A stretch of DNA of 60,000 nucleotides from Symsagittifera roscoffensis (GCF_963678635.1 NC_087068.1:13087872-13147871), one strand, 5' to 3'. Positions 1 to 13,213 are shown, counted from the stretch's first letter. Notes: generated by a model from the sequence alone, not told the origin. Numbers and translations are program-made.

Positions 1-766
1 GTTACTGTATGTAGCAAACAATCTTACATCTTTGGTATGGTGGTATCCTTGATTTAAGAACTGTTTGTTTTAAGAGTATTGCTTCAAATCAGCAGACAAA
101 GATAGTTCCAGTTATTTTTACCAAAAGATACAAGTTCAAGATAATGGAAATCACTCAAAACTAATCAACTGATTAACCAGTAATTATTCAAAACTAATGC
201 AATGCAGTAATTCTATTTACTCTGCGGTACTTGATCGACTTGATATTAGTTTGCTAAAATTTTGTCCTTAACTAATTATACAATGCATTGTGTCTTACAT
301 ATATAAATTTTTAAAGTACTTTTTTTGAAGTGTCAGTAAAATTGAGTTTAGTTACTTCTTGTCGCAACGTCGCTCGTTATATTGATTACTACAAACGACC
401 AATGTGAACTCAAAAAACAATTTCTAGCCTTGTTTTACCTGGATATCAATTACCATAAAATTTTAGTTTCATTATGTTCGACAAATAATGAACAAAAAAT
501 GTTGTTATTTTGATAATTTGCCCTCAATCAATTCTCAAAAAAATTAAAACCACAAAACCACAAAATTGACTTTTTCCTGTCATTATTTTGCAATGGTAAA
601 AACACTGGAACCTTACCAAACCCATTCTCTGTCCTAATACTTCGTATACACAACCTGAACAAGGAGCATGGGCGAGCGGATAACTCTATTATTTGTTGTT
701 ACTTGGGGGCGCCTATGGACGCCTCATCCACTGATCATCTCCAACATCTTCCACCTACTATGCACT
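1..766. other. AT-rich stretch, nothing recognised
   Basis: No ORF with recognisable motifs, no terminal repeats and no RNA gene seen on either strand. Confidence 0.5.
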
Positions 767-3700
767 GGCTTTGAATCAAATCTATAGATCTTTTTCGTTA
801 GTTAGATTCTCTTTGACCCCAAAATGGAAGAACAAGCGCAAAGAAAAGGTGCTTGTTATTCCCTCAGCCAGCTGTGCCTAAATAGTTGAGATGTCAGCAG
901 CAGAAACCAAAACATGGTTGGTTGTAAAAAACCGACCTGAACAGAGCCCAACATAAATTGTTCGGCCACTATAGTACCCAGTTTTGATTACCAATTTTTT
1001 TTTGCAAAAAATGAACTAAAAGTGACCGCATAATTTGAGTTTAGTCGTTTTCAGCAAAAAAGTTGACAGCCAGAGTTTTTACTATCAATACTACTAATAG
1101 TAAACAATCAGTTGAAGTTTATCAATTTCATTACAACAAAACACGTAACTCAGAGTTCATTTTTTAGCACTCTACAACATTGCCGATCTATTTGAAATTC
1201 AACATCTCTCAATGTTGAAGAAAAGTCGAACTGGGTTTCAGAATGGCACTGAAAGACATGAAAGAAAAATTAGCCTTATGAAAGTCATCCCAAACAATGA
1301 CCCACTTTTGTAAGCAACTCTGTTCTTTCAAATTTTAGAGGCGTTGTTATCTGAGTTTGAAATTAATTGTTTAAGAGAAACCGTATTCAAGTGTTTGTCA
1401 ACTTGAATCAAAATTCTTGAAACTTGAGGAGTTACATGAAGTTTTTGTATCTGTTTAAAAACGATTCGAGTTAGAAACTGCTTTGAGCATTGATTTCTTT
1501 TACTTAACCCAATTAAAGAAGTGTTTCTAAGATAGTTTGTCGCAAAAAATTGTTGTGACTGGTAGCCAACCGATAAATTAAAATACACTTAATTCGAAGT
1601 TTCTTTTAGAACCAGCAAAAGAGTTTTTTTGTTAAGAGAGAAACTCATTGGTAACAATAAGTCACAAAACTAGTTCTCATGAAAAAATCAATTTTTTTTA
1701 AATCAGACAACAGTCGGCAAAGCTATCGTTTTTGAGTACTTCAATGAAATTTCAATTTTCTGTTAAAAATACGATCTATGGAAGTTTCAGAGGAATCACT
1801 ACTTCGAGTTGGAGATTTATCCAACAGTTCAAAACCATTGGCGGTTATTGAAGCTTGATGTGTGTGTTGCAAAATCATAATAAAGTTTTATTTAATAGTC
1901 TAAGGTTGATTAATTTTAGCTAAATTTTGGTTTTATTGAAGCCTTGTAGAACAAAATTTATCAAAAGTGTGAAAATGTACCCCGGCAGACCACTATCGCG
2001 CTATTCAATTCAAAATTTTTCTTTAGAATTTTAATCATAGTTCCAGTATTTGTTTCTATTCTTTTTTTGATTACAATGGTGTGAATTTTTCGAGAATGGT
2101 TTTTAGATAGTCTTTTTCAATTAATTAAAGTTTGCATGCATACTAGAAAAAAATGACGACTTCAGAAAAGCAACGTAAGAAGACATTTTTTATAAGACTA
2201 TTTCAATCTGATCAATGTCACATTTTATTAAAGTAATTTGATATTTAAATTTGATATTTTAAGTAATTTTACCAAGTACATTTCGACAGCATCGAACATT
2301 TAGTCTAGCAGTGTTCCTCTTCAGAATGAATGGTTAATTATTTTTCCGCTGATTGCCTTCCCACTGAAAACGATCTCCTTTCCAGCGTCCTAGTTTTGTT
2401 CCTTTCCAGCATCCGGGGATTGTTTGCATCAGTTTGGAAACTTTAAGACAAGACCAGCTCAATTCTTTGAGCATTCGAAGATAGCTAAGCTGTTGTTTTT
2501 CTCTCAAAAAAAATTTCTTAATAAAAAGATATTCGCAGTCTCTTCGAAAACTTAAGATTGACTGGAATATAGTTGGTGCGGCGCTCTTGTAGTTGATGCG
2601 CAATAGATACATCTTTTTTATCAATGTCTCCAACATTTTGTTTCACTAAGTCAAATAATTTAGATTGCGTTAAGTCTTGCTTATCATAAACATGTCAATT
2701 TCAAATAGAAAAACTTTCTCAACTCAGACAATTTTTCTTACATTATCTCGACATTTATTCAATCCAATCAATAAACTTCTACTAAAACTTTTAGCTTCGA
2801 AATGTTACCTTGAGTTTTTCCCCTTTGTCTAAAAGTAGAATTTGTTTTGGAAATCCGCAATCACCAAACAAAAACTTGACGGCTTATTCATCTCGGTACT
2901 TATAATTTAATTATCCTCCATTTTTCCCATTTGCTTTGAGATCTAGCTTCGATTGTCTGGATAATTGATGATTCAGTTCTTCATTTGGTCAACATTTATA
3001 ATCTTGTTTTAATATAAGGCCTGCCTTCATCTCTAACGGCACTACGGAAAATTTGGTCATGGACTCTCAATTTGGACAATTCTATTAAGGACGACTGCTT
3101 CTTGTTCGAGTCGATTTTCAGTTTTCTAAAACCAATTCCTAATGTTTGACAGTTTTGACGTAGGAGAAGAGCTTAGCTGAAACCTAAACTGATTCAATGT
3201 GCTGTTGGAAATAATATACACTGGCCTTGAACCAAATTTATAGATTTTTGTCCGTAGTTAGTATGTCACTGACCCCTAAATTAGAAACCCAAGTGCAAAG
3301 GGTTTGACATGCGCAGAGCCAGCTGTTGCTCTTTAGCAGATATGTCATCCGAACAAACCAAGACTAGTCCACTGTAAAACAATGTCTTGAAACTGAATCG
3401 GATATAAATCATTTGGGCGCTAGAGCAGCATCCTTTGGTTAGAGCAACTGTTTTTTTAGTTGAAACATCAATTTTTTGTGAATTAGACAAAAGAATGTTG
3501 AAGTGTAGACTATAATCGACCTCGCAATTTGAATATGCTCACCTTCAGCAAAAAAAACTTGACAGCTAGATTTTTTACTATCATTTTGTTCTTTATGTGA
3601 ACAATAAGAGAAAATTTTATCAAATGCTTTGCGCCAAAAAACGGTACATAAAAAACAATTCAACAAAAGTTTTGGTCTAGTTCAATTTTTAATATCTTCC

Positions 3701-6700
3701 AACGTTGAAGAAAATTCGAATTGGCTTTTAAAATGAAACCGAAAACTTGAAAGAAGATAATAATTAGTTGCAGCTACTCAATAAGGGCATTGAAACTAAT
3801 TGCTCACATTGATTCTACAATCAGTTTCCAGTTATGGTAAATTTTCGTTTTATAATTTGCGTTTCTCCTCTAATTTTTTATACAAAAACTTAAATAAGCC
3901 AAGTTTGTGAAATAAGAGACAACCATGCAACAACTTTTTGGAGAAAATATTACTTTTTTCATCAAATCTTATAGTTTAATTGCTCTCAGGCAGTTTGTAA
4001 CTATAATTATCCCGAATTAAATATTTTGAATTAGAAGTTGATTAGATATTTTTATTATAATAAAAATCACAGGACCGAAAACTTCCACATGATTTTTATT
4101 CTGCGTCAGTTTTTGCCAACCGATGAAAAATATTCATTGTAAGCTTAATTGAGTGTTATAACTGATTTTTGTATTTTGAGACATCATACCTTCAATTTAG
4201 TTTGAAAATTTAATATCTTGTCTCGTGCCTCCTATACAGTTTTTGATTTGTTGTAATAAAACGCTTTTTTGCTCAACCAGAAAACTTTGAAAATTACTTC
4301 TTTATTCAGGAAATCAGTTTTTTTGACCGTTGTTTGCTTGTCAGATCTGCGTATTTTGTTTGTTTGACTTTTTTGCCAAAGCTCGATGACCTTAAAGAGC
4401 TCTAAATTATTTTTGGTAAGCTTTTTTCTGTTTGGTAGCGAACGTATTTCAGGGTTTCAGAAGGCATTCGTTCAGTTTTTGATAGAATTTATTTTTACAG
4501 GATAAAAGTCAATGCAAGTATCACTTTTCCCGTTTAAAAATAATCCTAACATGTTTCAGAGGAATCATTACTTCAAGTTGCAGATTAATTCAGCAGTTCA
4601 AAACCATTGGCGGTTATCGAACCTATGTATGGTTGCTGTGTATATCTAACAGGTTTTCTAACGTTTCGGCGTTGAAGTCTCCAGCAACGATTAAGAGCTA
4701 TTACTTCTACTCAAAAGCTTTTTCAATTTAATGCCGAGCTCATTGACGATTGGATTTTATTGAAGCGTGGTAGAACATAAGTTTACCAAAATAACAAAAC
4801 TTTACCAGCAAATTCTGCAAGTTTGGAAATTGATTTTCATAAACCATCAACCCTAGAGTAAAAATCAATAGAGTAATTTATTGAAAAATCGTTCTTGTAG
4901 CTTCCTTGCGTCTTGCTTTTCATAATTGGTAAAAACATTGTTGAGATGTATAATTTTATAATAGTTTAAATCGTCAATTTTAGTTAATCATTTTTTATGT
5001 AGATTAGGTTGAAGATTCAAAAGCACTTATAAGCCTTTTTACTATTTTTTTAGTTATTTGTAGACAGAGATTTATTTTGAGCACGGACTATTTGTTTTTG
5101 ATATAATGCTACTTTTCCATCCAAGTACATTAAGGCGGCAATGAAAAGTAATCTAGTAGCGTTCTTCTCCCAAAAATAGGTCAATTGTTTCAATGAAAGT
5201 GCGTTTTTTTCCTCCGTGCAAGTTCTATCTTCACCGAGTTTTTTTTTTAGGTTCAAAATTGTAGAGACCAGCTCAAGTCTTTAAACATTGGTAGATAGTC
5301 GAGTTGTTGATTTTATCTCGGTAATTGTTTTTTGAATAAACTGCTTTTTGCACTTTTCGCAACTTTAAAAAACTATCAGAGACACTGGGCGCGCTACCCT
5401 GGTTGTTGATATGCAATACATACAATTTTTCACCAGTAGCTTTATCAATTTGTCACGCTACTTCAAACAATTCACATTTTGCAGAAACAAAGATATATCC
5501 GATTTAAAAAATGTCTTGAAACGGTCGAACATAAATCGTTTGGGCACAAGATTAGCCAGTTTTGGTATTCTTTTTTTTTGCATAAAGGTTAAATGTTTTT
5601 TAGTTTAACTCCAATAACTTATTGGACACACAAAATAGTTTTTGTTATTTCAACTAAGAGTGCCCTCGCATTTTGAACTTGGTCGACATTACCAAAAAAA
5701 TGACATTTAGAACACTTGACTCTCACTTCATTATGTAGAAAGTTTATCAACTTCAGATGCAGCATTATAACAGTTATATCAAACAATGACACAAAACTGT
5801 AAGCACATAAGCGTTGTCTATCTGAATTTTATCTTAGTCAACTTAACAGAGCTTTTATCGCAATTTATTTAAATTGATTTTCGAGGTCATTTTTGTAAAC
5901 TTAAAAACTATTGGAATGTTTTGGGTGTACGGTTTCAATCATTCAGCTTCTAAATTTTTTGTAGCCCTGAAATTTTAACCTGATCTATAACTTTTACTTT
6001 TACCTCAGATTGGAATTTGTTTTTGGAAATCAGCCATTGTTCATCTCTTTACTTATAGTTTGAATGAACATCGTCCAATTTATGCTTGCCCATTTGGTTT
6101 GAGATAAAGATTCGACTGTCTGGATGATTGATCTTTGAATTCATCATTTGGTGAGCATAATGAATGATGTTTTGATATCGGTTCTGTCTTCCTGTCTGTC
6201 AGAACCAAGAAAGGGTTGGTCCTGGAAGCTCAAATTTGAAATATCTGTCCATGGCGACTGCTTCTCGTCCGAATATATTTTCAGTTCTATAAAACTTAAT
6301 AATAATATCATCACAATACGTAGGAGAACAACTTAGCTTAAAAAAAAAGATATGAAGCTGTTAGAATCACTACACTGGCTTTGAATCAAATATAGGTATC
6401 TTTGTTTCTGGTTGGCATGACTGGCCTATAAACTAGTGGCTCAGGCGCAGAGAAAAGCGACAAGCCAGCTGTCGCTTTTCAGCTGGGATGTCTTTTGCGG
6501 ATGTTACGCTAGATTTTTGTAGCTCTAATTGAAAAGTAATTTAACGTCAGTTTTAGACCTTATAACAGTCATGCGCTACAACATAAAAAATGATCGTTTC
6601 TTTTAAGAAAGAACGACTGTTCAATTGCAAAAAAAAATTGTCCTGAAACAAAAGCGGACGCTGGTCAATTTAGCACTAGATTAGCAAATTTTGATAACAG

Positions 6701-7000
6701 ACTTGAAAAAAATTAAACTGTTTTTTTTCCAAATATTCGTCTGAATTTTGTTCAAGCAAGCAAAATAGGATCTAGTTTGTGTTCGGAAGTTAAACTTAAA
6801 GTGACCCCGCAAACTGAATTTGGTCGACCTTGGTCGCAAAATGAGGACAAATAGGTGACTTGACTATCATTTTATTATTCAAGGGAACAATGAGCGGAGA
6901 ATTCATTAATTTAATTGCACCAAAACACAGTGTGCTTATATTTCAATTTGCTTCAATGACCAGCAACACTCAATTATAATGAAACATGAGAGGTTTGTTA
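766..7000. repeat. Diverged tandem triplication, unit about 2.5-3.1 kb
   Basis: The same anchor sequences recur in the same order. Anchor 1 (GCTTTGAATCAAAT... to GCCAGCTGT) is near 766-910, 3220-3350 and 6369-6495. An anchor around TTGACAGC...TTTTTACTATC is near 1012-1100 and 3500-3610, with weaker matches near 5640 and 6780-6900. CAAAACCATTGGCGGTTAT is near 1830 and 4600. ACCAGCTCAA...TTGA/AACATT is near 2450-2525 and 5267-5340. A GATTGTCTGGATAATTGAT-type anchor is near 2950 and 6115. Copies differ by many substitutions and indels, so the duplications are old. The small ORFs inside are not conserved between copies, which argues against coding function. Confidence 0.7.
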
Positions 7001-7446
7001 AAATTAATGAATTCCCAGAAGAAACTTTTTGAAATTGTTGATCAAAATTTTACAGAAAGGACGTTTGGGAGGGGCCAATGCTTATGTCATTTCATTGGCG
7101 AAGATAGATGTAATATTTCTTCTTGTAACCAAGAGGAAGTAAATTTATCATTTTTTTTACAATCGTTAGTTCAGTAATTTAGCTCACAAATAAGTAATTG
7201 TTTGAGCGTATCAGAACCTTCGCTTGCTGACCAATCACTGGTCAGCTAAAAAGGATTGAAAGCTCTCTTTGAAAAATTTTATCGAAATAATTTCCTTGTT
7301 GATTGGGTTTAAATTAAAGAATTAAAAATTTCAATTCATTTTGAACAAGTCAAATTTGGGCCAAATATATTTATTTTTTCAATGGATATCCTTTAATCAA
7401 ATAATTGAATTGGATAATTCAAATAAAACCCTGTTTTCAACATAAA

Positions 7447-7590
7447 ATGTCAGGAAGTTTTATAACTGAATTTACATCAAACCACACAGTTGATTCCGAT
7501 TCAGTTGACAACGAATTGACTGCGGATTCAAACTTTGAATGGTATATTACAATTGAAAAACAACTCGTGTTCGGAGCAGATTTTTATGAG
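7447..7590 (+). CDS. Possible first coding exon (48 codons) with strong splice donor
   Basis: An ATG at 7447 opens a 48-codon frame that ends exactly at GAG|GTAAGTCC, a near-perfect 5' splice site at 7591. The peptide is acidic and polar with an NHT glycosylation sequon near residue 12 and ends ...FGADFYE. It leaves the donor in phase 0. The next + strand exon with a phase-0 acceptor that I recognise is the TM1-TM2 exon of the GPCR at 49564, and the end of this peptide would complete a TM1 of normal length there. That link spans 42 kb full of transposons and is inference. It could equally be the start of another gene, or chance. Confidence 0.3.
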
Positions 7591-7887
7591 GTAAGTCCAT
7601 GATTTATCAGCAGAAATTCGGACAAACATTTATTTATGAAAGATTAAAATTATTTTTTTTTCGACCGCTTTTTCCAAAAAATGGATCTTAGAAAAAAATT
7701 ACAAGAAGACTAACTGTTTTCAACTAAGAGTAGTTTTGAAGTTCTTTAACAATTTGAATCGCGGCTGAAAAAGCCGCAAATGATAGTTTATGAGATATTA
7801 AAATGATGGTTTTTAAGCGTGCTTTGACCAGTTTTTGAGGCATCCAAAGTTATGCGAAAAACCCTACCATTTCATTAACTCTTCTCT

Positions 7888-8058
7888 TTTTTTGTTTGCG
7901 GTCGGACCAAAAAAGACCTGCATAAAATCATTTTCAAAGCAAATGATCATTTCCTTTTGATAAAACAAGCTCAGTAGTTTGGAAAAAATCGTTTCCAATC
8001 ATTTCTGGAAAAACAAATGGAACAACGGCCACTTTAACTCATGTTAAGATAAACCTAC
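7888..8058. repeat. Repeat R, internally deleted copy
   Basis: The segment GCGGTCGGACCAAAAAAGAC and the block from GATAAAACAAGCTCAG to about AACCTACC match 14641-14690 and 31515-31620 closely. The roughly 550 bases that lie between those two blocks in the other copy are missing here. Confidence 0.7.
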
Positions 8059-8063
8059 CCAGT

Positions 8064-8320
8064 TGTGATACTCCTATGCTTCGTACTTAGTTAATGATGA
8101 AAACAGAAGAGTTATAACTTGTAATTTAAACTCTTGCTCAATACTGTTTTGTTTAGAGATCATGTTGATCGTTTTCTTTTCTCTTTGTTCGCAACCGTCC
8201 ACATGACTGTTGCAATAGGCCTGCAAGATTGGCCTTGAATAATAATACCAATACATAACAGAATATTAAGAATACTAATTCTCCAAGGTTACTGTGGCAA
8301 CAGTACTACACAGTACCACA
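8064..8320 (-). repeat. Probable 3' LTR of decayed gypsy element 1
   Basis: On the - strand the segment begins TGTGGTACTG directly after a purine-rich tract and ends ...GGAGTATCACA, giving TG...CA termini and 257 bp. It lies immediately downstream of the pol-derived ORFs. The partner LTR would fall in or beyond the gap at 14437-14636 and is not visible, so the boundaries are inferred from the termini and the polypurine tract only. Confidence 0.55.
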
Positions 8321-8328
8321 TTCCCCTG
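8321..8328 (-). other. Polypurine tract of element 1
   Basis: The - strand reads CAGGGGAA immediately before the TGTGG LTR start, the expected plus-strand primer position. Confidence 0.5.
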
Positions 8329-8419
8329 AGGACAACAAAGTTTTATATAGTACCATATAAAATTTTATAATAAAATATGAGTTTTCATCTCAGTTTACTA
8401 TCAATGTTTGAGTTTGATT

Positions 8420-9980
8420 TTAACTTCGCTTGTTTGTCTTTTTCAATTCCGTTTTGTTTCTCGATCCAGAAACGTCCAACGATGTAGCCCCAAATCTTCT
8501 TTTGAACAGATGTCTCTCTAATAGGTCAAATGTTTTGTTTTCCAGCGTTGTTTCACTGTTACCAGGATTAATAGTCGCTAATCTCGTCCTGTAGGCCTCT
8601 AGAGTGGCCAGATTTAGATCCGTAATATCGTCCTCGCAACTAATCAGTTTTACAGAATGGGACACTGGACTGCCATATCTCTTTGGCCCCTGATTCTTCG
8701 TTTGCCCATTGCTCCGCCTCACTGTCGTCTGTTCTTCTTCTTTGTCCGACTCGTCAGAAAAACCTGGTGGAGGACAAGTATTGATTGGGCCCGCTTGTTG
8801 AGTCAGTATTTGTTCAGCTTCTTTTTTTGAACACCTCTGGTCAAAACCTGCTCTGTGAGGTCATCCCATTCGTCTGGCGTCATATCCTTGTTCTGGAATG
8901 TATCCAGAATCTCCTTTTCGTTCGTTTGACGAGTAATACGTTTACTCTCTGGTACTTTCTTTGGAGTGGATGACGCTGTTAACTCGGCATTGCCCGTGTC
9001 ACGCTCTTTAGAGTCCTTTGCTACTGTTTTAGCAGCTTTTGATTTCCGCGTTTCTTGTGTTGTGGACTTGCTCATACAACTTTTCTGATTATGTACTAAT
9101 GGTCCTGCTCGGTTTGGCTTATTCCTTTTCCCTCCTAAATTCAGGCCACCGCCCGTCTCCGTCTCCTTCGACGTTACTACAATCGGAGAATTTTGAAATC
9201 TGTGTGCAACTCCACTATCTTCATTTAATAATTGCTCGCTCTGCCCCTGATCGTTTATATCATGTTCCTCGGCTGATTCACTATCAATGTCTTCATACTG
9301 AGTTACTGTCTTTTGTTGTTTGCTTCTTGGCTCTTCTCCCGTTGGGCTTCTCGTTTTCTCCGATCCTTCCACAGTAGACTGCACAGGCAGTCTAGATTTT
9401 GCAATGTCACTCTTCCGATAAACTGCACCAGCAGTCGTCTTTACAGTCGATTGTGTCTCCGCCACAATAAGTGGTATCGTTAGAGCCTTTCCACTTTTCC
9501 GTTGCTCGTGTTTACGGAGGAAGCTACCTGACCAATTGTCAGTCACGGCAGTCTGTTTATCTTCGATAAATCCACGTTCCCATGAATATAGTAATTCTTT
9601 TCTGAGTTCAGGATTTATCGTGCTGGTCTCGTCTACGACTCGTCTTAACTCACTATCTGAAATGTCTCTTCTAGTGACGTTCCATCTCTCATTGGCCTCC
9701 AGTAGTTGCTTCAACTCCTTCGCTCTTGCTCTTTCTTTTGCTGCGGCCGTATTACGTAGGAACAGTGGACTGACGTCGCGATTATTCTGTGCTTTCCGAA
9801 TAATTTTCACAATATCCCTCGATTGGTCTTTACAACTGCGAAGCTGTTAACGCCGATTTTTCCAAATGTTTTTTATCTAAACGACCAGACTCATTAAGGA
9901 ATTTATCTCTCAAAATTTTAAATTCAGTTTTGGGTAATCGACCGAAATGCACCTCAAATGGTGAAAACTTTATCGTTTTC
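8420..9980 (-). pseudogene. Integrase C-terminal extension of element 1
   Basis: Two ORFs (8803-9810 and 8420-8722) continue the integrase reading frame after frameshifts. Hand translation of 9840-9980 still shows integrase-type sequence (SPFEVHFGR), and the next frame starts a Lys/Glu-rich helical stretch (KERARAKELKQL). Together they give roughly 450-500 residues that are mostly Ser/Thr/Glu/Lys-rich and low complexity, with no motif I recognise. Integrases of this group usually end much sooner after the catalytic core, so this is a notable tail. It could alternatively be a separate accessory ORF that reached the pol frame by decay. Confidence 0.55.
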
Positions 9981-9988
9981 TGTTTATT

Positions 9989-10814
9989 TCATCTTAAGTC
10001 CCTAATGATGGTACTTAAACAAAGTTTAATCGACTGTAAGTTTTCATCGAGAAGCATAACACCCAATCTTCGCTTAATAGTCTGTATTGTTCGTTCTACC
10101 AAGCCACATCCTCGATAGTCACCGACCGGACAGAATTTTTGTGTAATATTATTTTCTGTGCAAAATTTTTTCATCGCCTTTCCTTTAAACCCGGAAGACT
10201 GATCCGTTTTAATCGACTCCGGTACCCCATGTTTGTCAAAATAGGTACGAAGAAATTTTATTGTTGATTTTCCCCCAGTAGATTTCGTGACTTAAACTGA
10301 TGGAAACTTAGAGTATCTATCAATACCAACTAATAAATATATCTTCTTCCCCTTATGGTCTTCAAGTGGGCCCGCGTAGTCTAATTGCAATTCTTGTCCC
10401 GGCTGTGTCAACAGTGGAAGTGGTTTAGCCGAATTTTTCGGGATTATATATTTAGCATTCTTACCATAACGAGTGCAACTCCTACACTCTTCGGCCATGT
10501 TGACTATGTCTTTGTGATTTGTGTGGCCACCATAAATAGTTGGACACCTCTAACGTTGCTTCCTGTCCGGGATGTCCTTGATGAAGTCGACGAAGCACAG
10601 CTTGTCTCAACTTATCCGTTACGGCTAATCGGTTATCCACCAAAAGACAGTCATCCACCACAGACATCTGGTGCCACAGAGGATTAGTGTAGGGCCCCAT
10701 CAGCTCAAATCCTTGCCTGTCATTACGCTCCACCACTCTCCTGAGGCGATCCATCCAAGTATCCTCTGTTACTAGTTCCGCCAGCAGATTAATTTTGTGA
10801 GAGATAGTGGGCAA
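9989..10814 (-). pseudogene. Integrase (zinc finger and catalytic core) of element 1, broken
   Basis: The HHCC domain is visible as LRRLHQGHPGQ in one frame and CRSCTRYGKN in the next, so a frameshift separates the His and Cys pairs. The core has LDYAGPLEDHKGKK with the first catalytic Asp, then SIKTDQSSGF with the second Asp (hand-translated across an in-frame stop at 10292-10294), and GLVERTIQTIKRR with the catalytic Glu. A further stop lies at 9989. All three catalytic acidic residues remain, but no intact protein can be made. Confidence 0.85.
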
Positions 10815-12263
10815 TTCTCCGCATTTAGTTGCTCCGTCAGTTGATATTCGTTTTTCCGAGATCTGTGACCGACCCTATTGACTTGTTGAGGTGTGACAAC
10901 ACTAACTTCTGGACTATATTCCCTGTCCTTGATGCTATCTCCAGTTGGATCCACTTCAATTACTTGCCATATTACTGCTTCATCTCTTGATATGTTCTGA
11001 AAAAGTGTTTTCGGACTCTGCATCAACGAAGTGGCTTCTAACTCCATCATCTCTCTCCGCTCCTATGAGTTCCCAAAACGAAACTAATGCTGGTTGAGCT
11101 GTTACAGCAGTTGAAGTTGACTGACCGCTGTTTCCAGTGTTTGCCAGGAGTTGTCTGTTCATTGCTTTCCATTCCACCTGTGGTATATCGTCTGAATCCA
11201 AATTTTCTGAGTCTGATTTAGTTGAAGTGCGCTGTATCGTCCTAGTCCTCTGGAGTGTTGTTTCCGTTACTTCCTCCCTCAATGTATCAATGCTATTCCG
11301 ATCCTGTATTCTGACCATCTTTCTCCCCTTTCCGTTTTTCGATGCTTCATCTGTTTTCATTTCTTTATTCTCGTGATGTGATAAATTTCCAATTATTTTG
11401 AGTGTTTCGACCGACTGTATTGGCTGACAACTTTGAGATAAACTGATTTTTGAATTTTCGCCCCTTTCTCGTTTAAACAATCGCGAACTCGTTTTGCTTT
11501 TGTTCCGGTCGTGCTTTGTCCATTTTTGTCCGTTTTGGTTGCCATAGCAACTGTTGGATGACGTGTTCTGATTTGACACATTTTGATCAATTCCAGAAAA
11601 TTCTAGAACGTTTTTGTTGCGGTCGAGCCCATCGTGATCACTACATCGACTGTGTAAACAGTCGAGGGCTTTATGAAAGCTTTCTATCGATGTGACTACA
11701 AATTTTTCATCCAACACTGACTCTTGCCACGGTTCACCTTTAGGGTCTCTAGACAAGTAATTTACTATACCCCTATCTTTCCCTGGTATATGAACAACCT
11801 TAAATTGATAGGGTAATAGTCTGTCTACCCATCTAGTCAGCCTAGATTGATAGGTTTTGTTTGGCCTATTTTCATCTAAAGCGGAAACCAACGCTTTATG
11901 GTCTGTGGCTATCACGAGTTCCTTTCCTAACAAATAATGTTTAAATCGATCAACAGACCATACTACTGCTAGCAGTTCCAGCTCATTTGTGGAGTATTTT
12001 TTTTCTTGAATGTTCAAGTATCGCGACGCAAATGCGATTGGTACCCACTCCCCCTCGGCTTTTTGTTGTTCCAACGATGCGCCTAGCCCACTGTGGCTGG
12101 CGTTACATTTTACTCTAGTAGCCAACTTAGTGTCATAATAGTGAATTTTGGTTTTGTTCGCAACCGCTATTTTTATCGATTCGAATATTTCCGAATGTTC
12201 TTCCCCCCATTTGAATTTTTTAACCTGAATTTTAAGTTTCATTTTCTCGTTCCTTTCTCGCAA
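10772..12263 (-). pseudogene. RNase H and RNase H-integrase linker of element 1
   Basis: The 427-aa frame 10980-12263 carries RNase H signatures: KCNASHSGLGASLEQ (the usual catalytic Asp of the DAS motif is Asn here), STNELELLAVVW with the catalytic Glu, and ATDHKALVSAL with a catalytic Asp. It ends with the HIPGKDRGIVNYLSR motif that typically closes RNase H in gypsy pol. About 200 residues of polar linker follow. The frame then shifts into the overlapping frame 10772-11050, which leads on to the integrase zinc finger. Confidence 0.85.
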
Positions 12264-12283
12264 AAGAGGTCTCAGTTTTTCAG

Positions 12284-13210
12284 TTAATTAGTCGCGTTTG
12301 GAATGAATTTGGCCAATTGGTTTATGCTACCCAGAAATGACCTGAGTTGTTTCAATAATTTTGGCGGACTAAGCTTTAATATCGCTTCCGTTTTTGTTAT
12401 TTTTGGTGAAATACCGTCTAACGATAACTTGTGTCCCAGCCAGTTTACCTCATTTTGAAAGAATTTACATTTCGACAACTTTAAGTTCAAGTTTTCTTTG
12501 TCTTATTTTTCCAGCACGTTCATAATCAGTTTTTCATGTTCTTGTTCACTCCCTTTAGATACAATGAGTATGTAATCAAGGAAACAGAACGTATTTTTTG
12601 CATGATTTAGCGTTCTATCTATAGCTTTTTGAATTTCAGCTGGCATGTCTGCAAGGCCATAGAATCCGGTCAGAAATCTGTATGTTCCAGTAGCTTGTCC
12701 GCCTGTGTCTGCAGTCAACTTAAATGGACTGTACGCATACTTTAAATCTAATACTGAGAAATACAGCGTACCGTTTGTATTTGCTGTAACTATTTGACTG
12801 ACATCATCCAGTAACTCATCAACATTATTAGGCATTTGATATTTTTTGAACAACTCTCTATTGATGGGTTTCGCATCTAGAGCCAATTTTATGGAATCAT
12901 CTTTTTTCACTGTGTTTACAATAGGTGCTATAAAACAATCGCTAGTACATTTATCCAGACGTTTTATATGCCCTTCTTTTAGCAGTTTTTCCTTTTCTTC
13001 ATGCACCTTTTCCTGTATGTGTATTGGAATCCTTCTCCCTTTTTCTTGTAAAGGACGAAGTGGATATTTGAATTTTGTACTGACGACATGATTTTTCGAA
13101 CACCCCTGACGATCAAAAAGGTCTTTAAATTTGTTATAAAATTTGTTTTTCCAACCTTCTGGCTGTTCGCACAGTAGCACATCAAACCTCGTCTTGTCTT
13201 TTGGTGTCAA
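12284..13210 (-). pseudogene. Reverse transcriptase of element 1, active site damaged
   Basis: The RT palm is recognisable: VKKDDSIKLALDAKPINREL, then LYFSVLDLKYAYSPF with the first catalytic Asp, then the FLTGFYGLADMPAEIQKAID region. The YxDD box reads FLDY, so the second Asp is replaced by Tyr (GAT TAC where GAT GAC is expected). An in-frame TAA near 12494 separates the thumb frame 12284-12490 (KCKFF...WLGHKLS...). A frameshift at about 12280 then leads into RNase H. Confidence 0.88.
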
Positions 13211-13213
13211 CTT

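Noticed and set aside
1328-6336. Several 60-100 aa ORFs in the 0.7-7 kb triplication
   Set aside because: Not conserved between the repeat copies, no motifs, several start only at non-ATG codons.
8074-8256. 60-aa - strand ORF
   Set aside because: Lies within the probable LTR of element 1.
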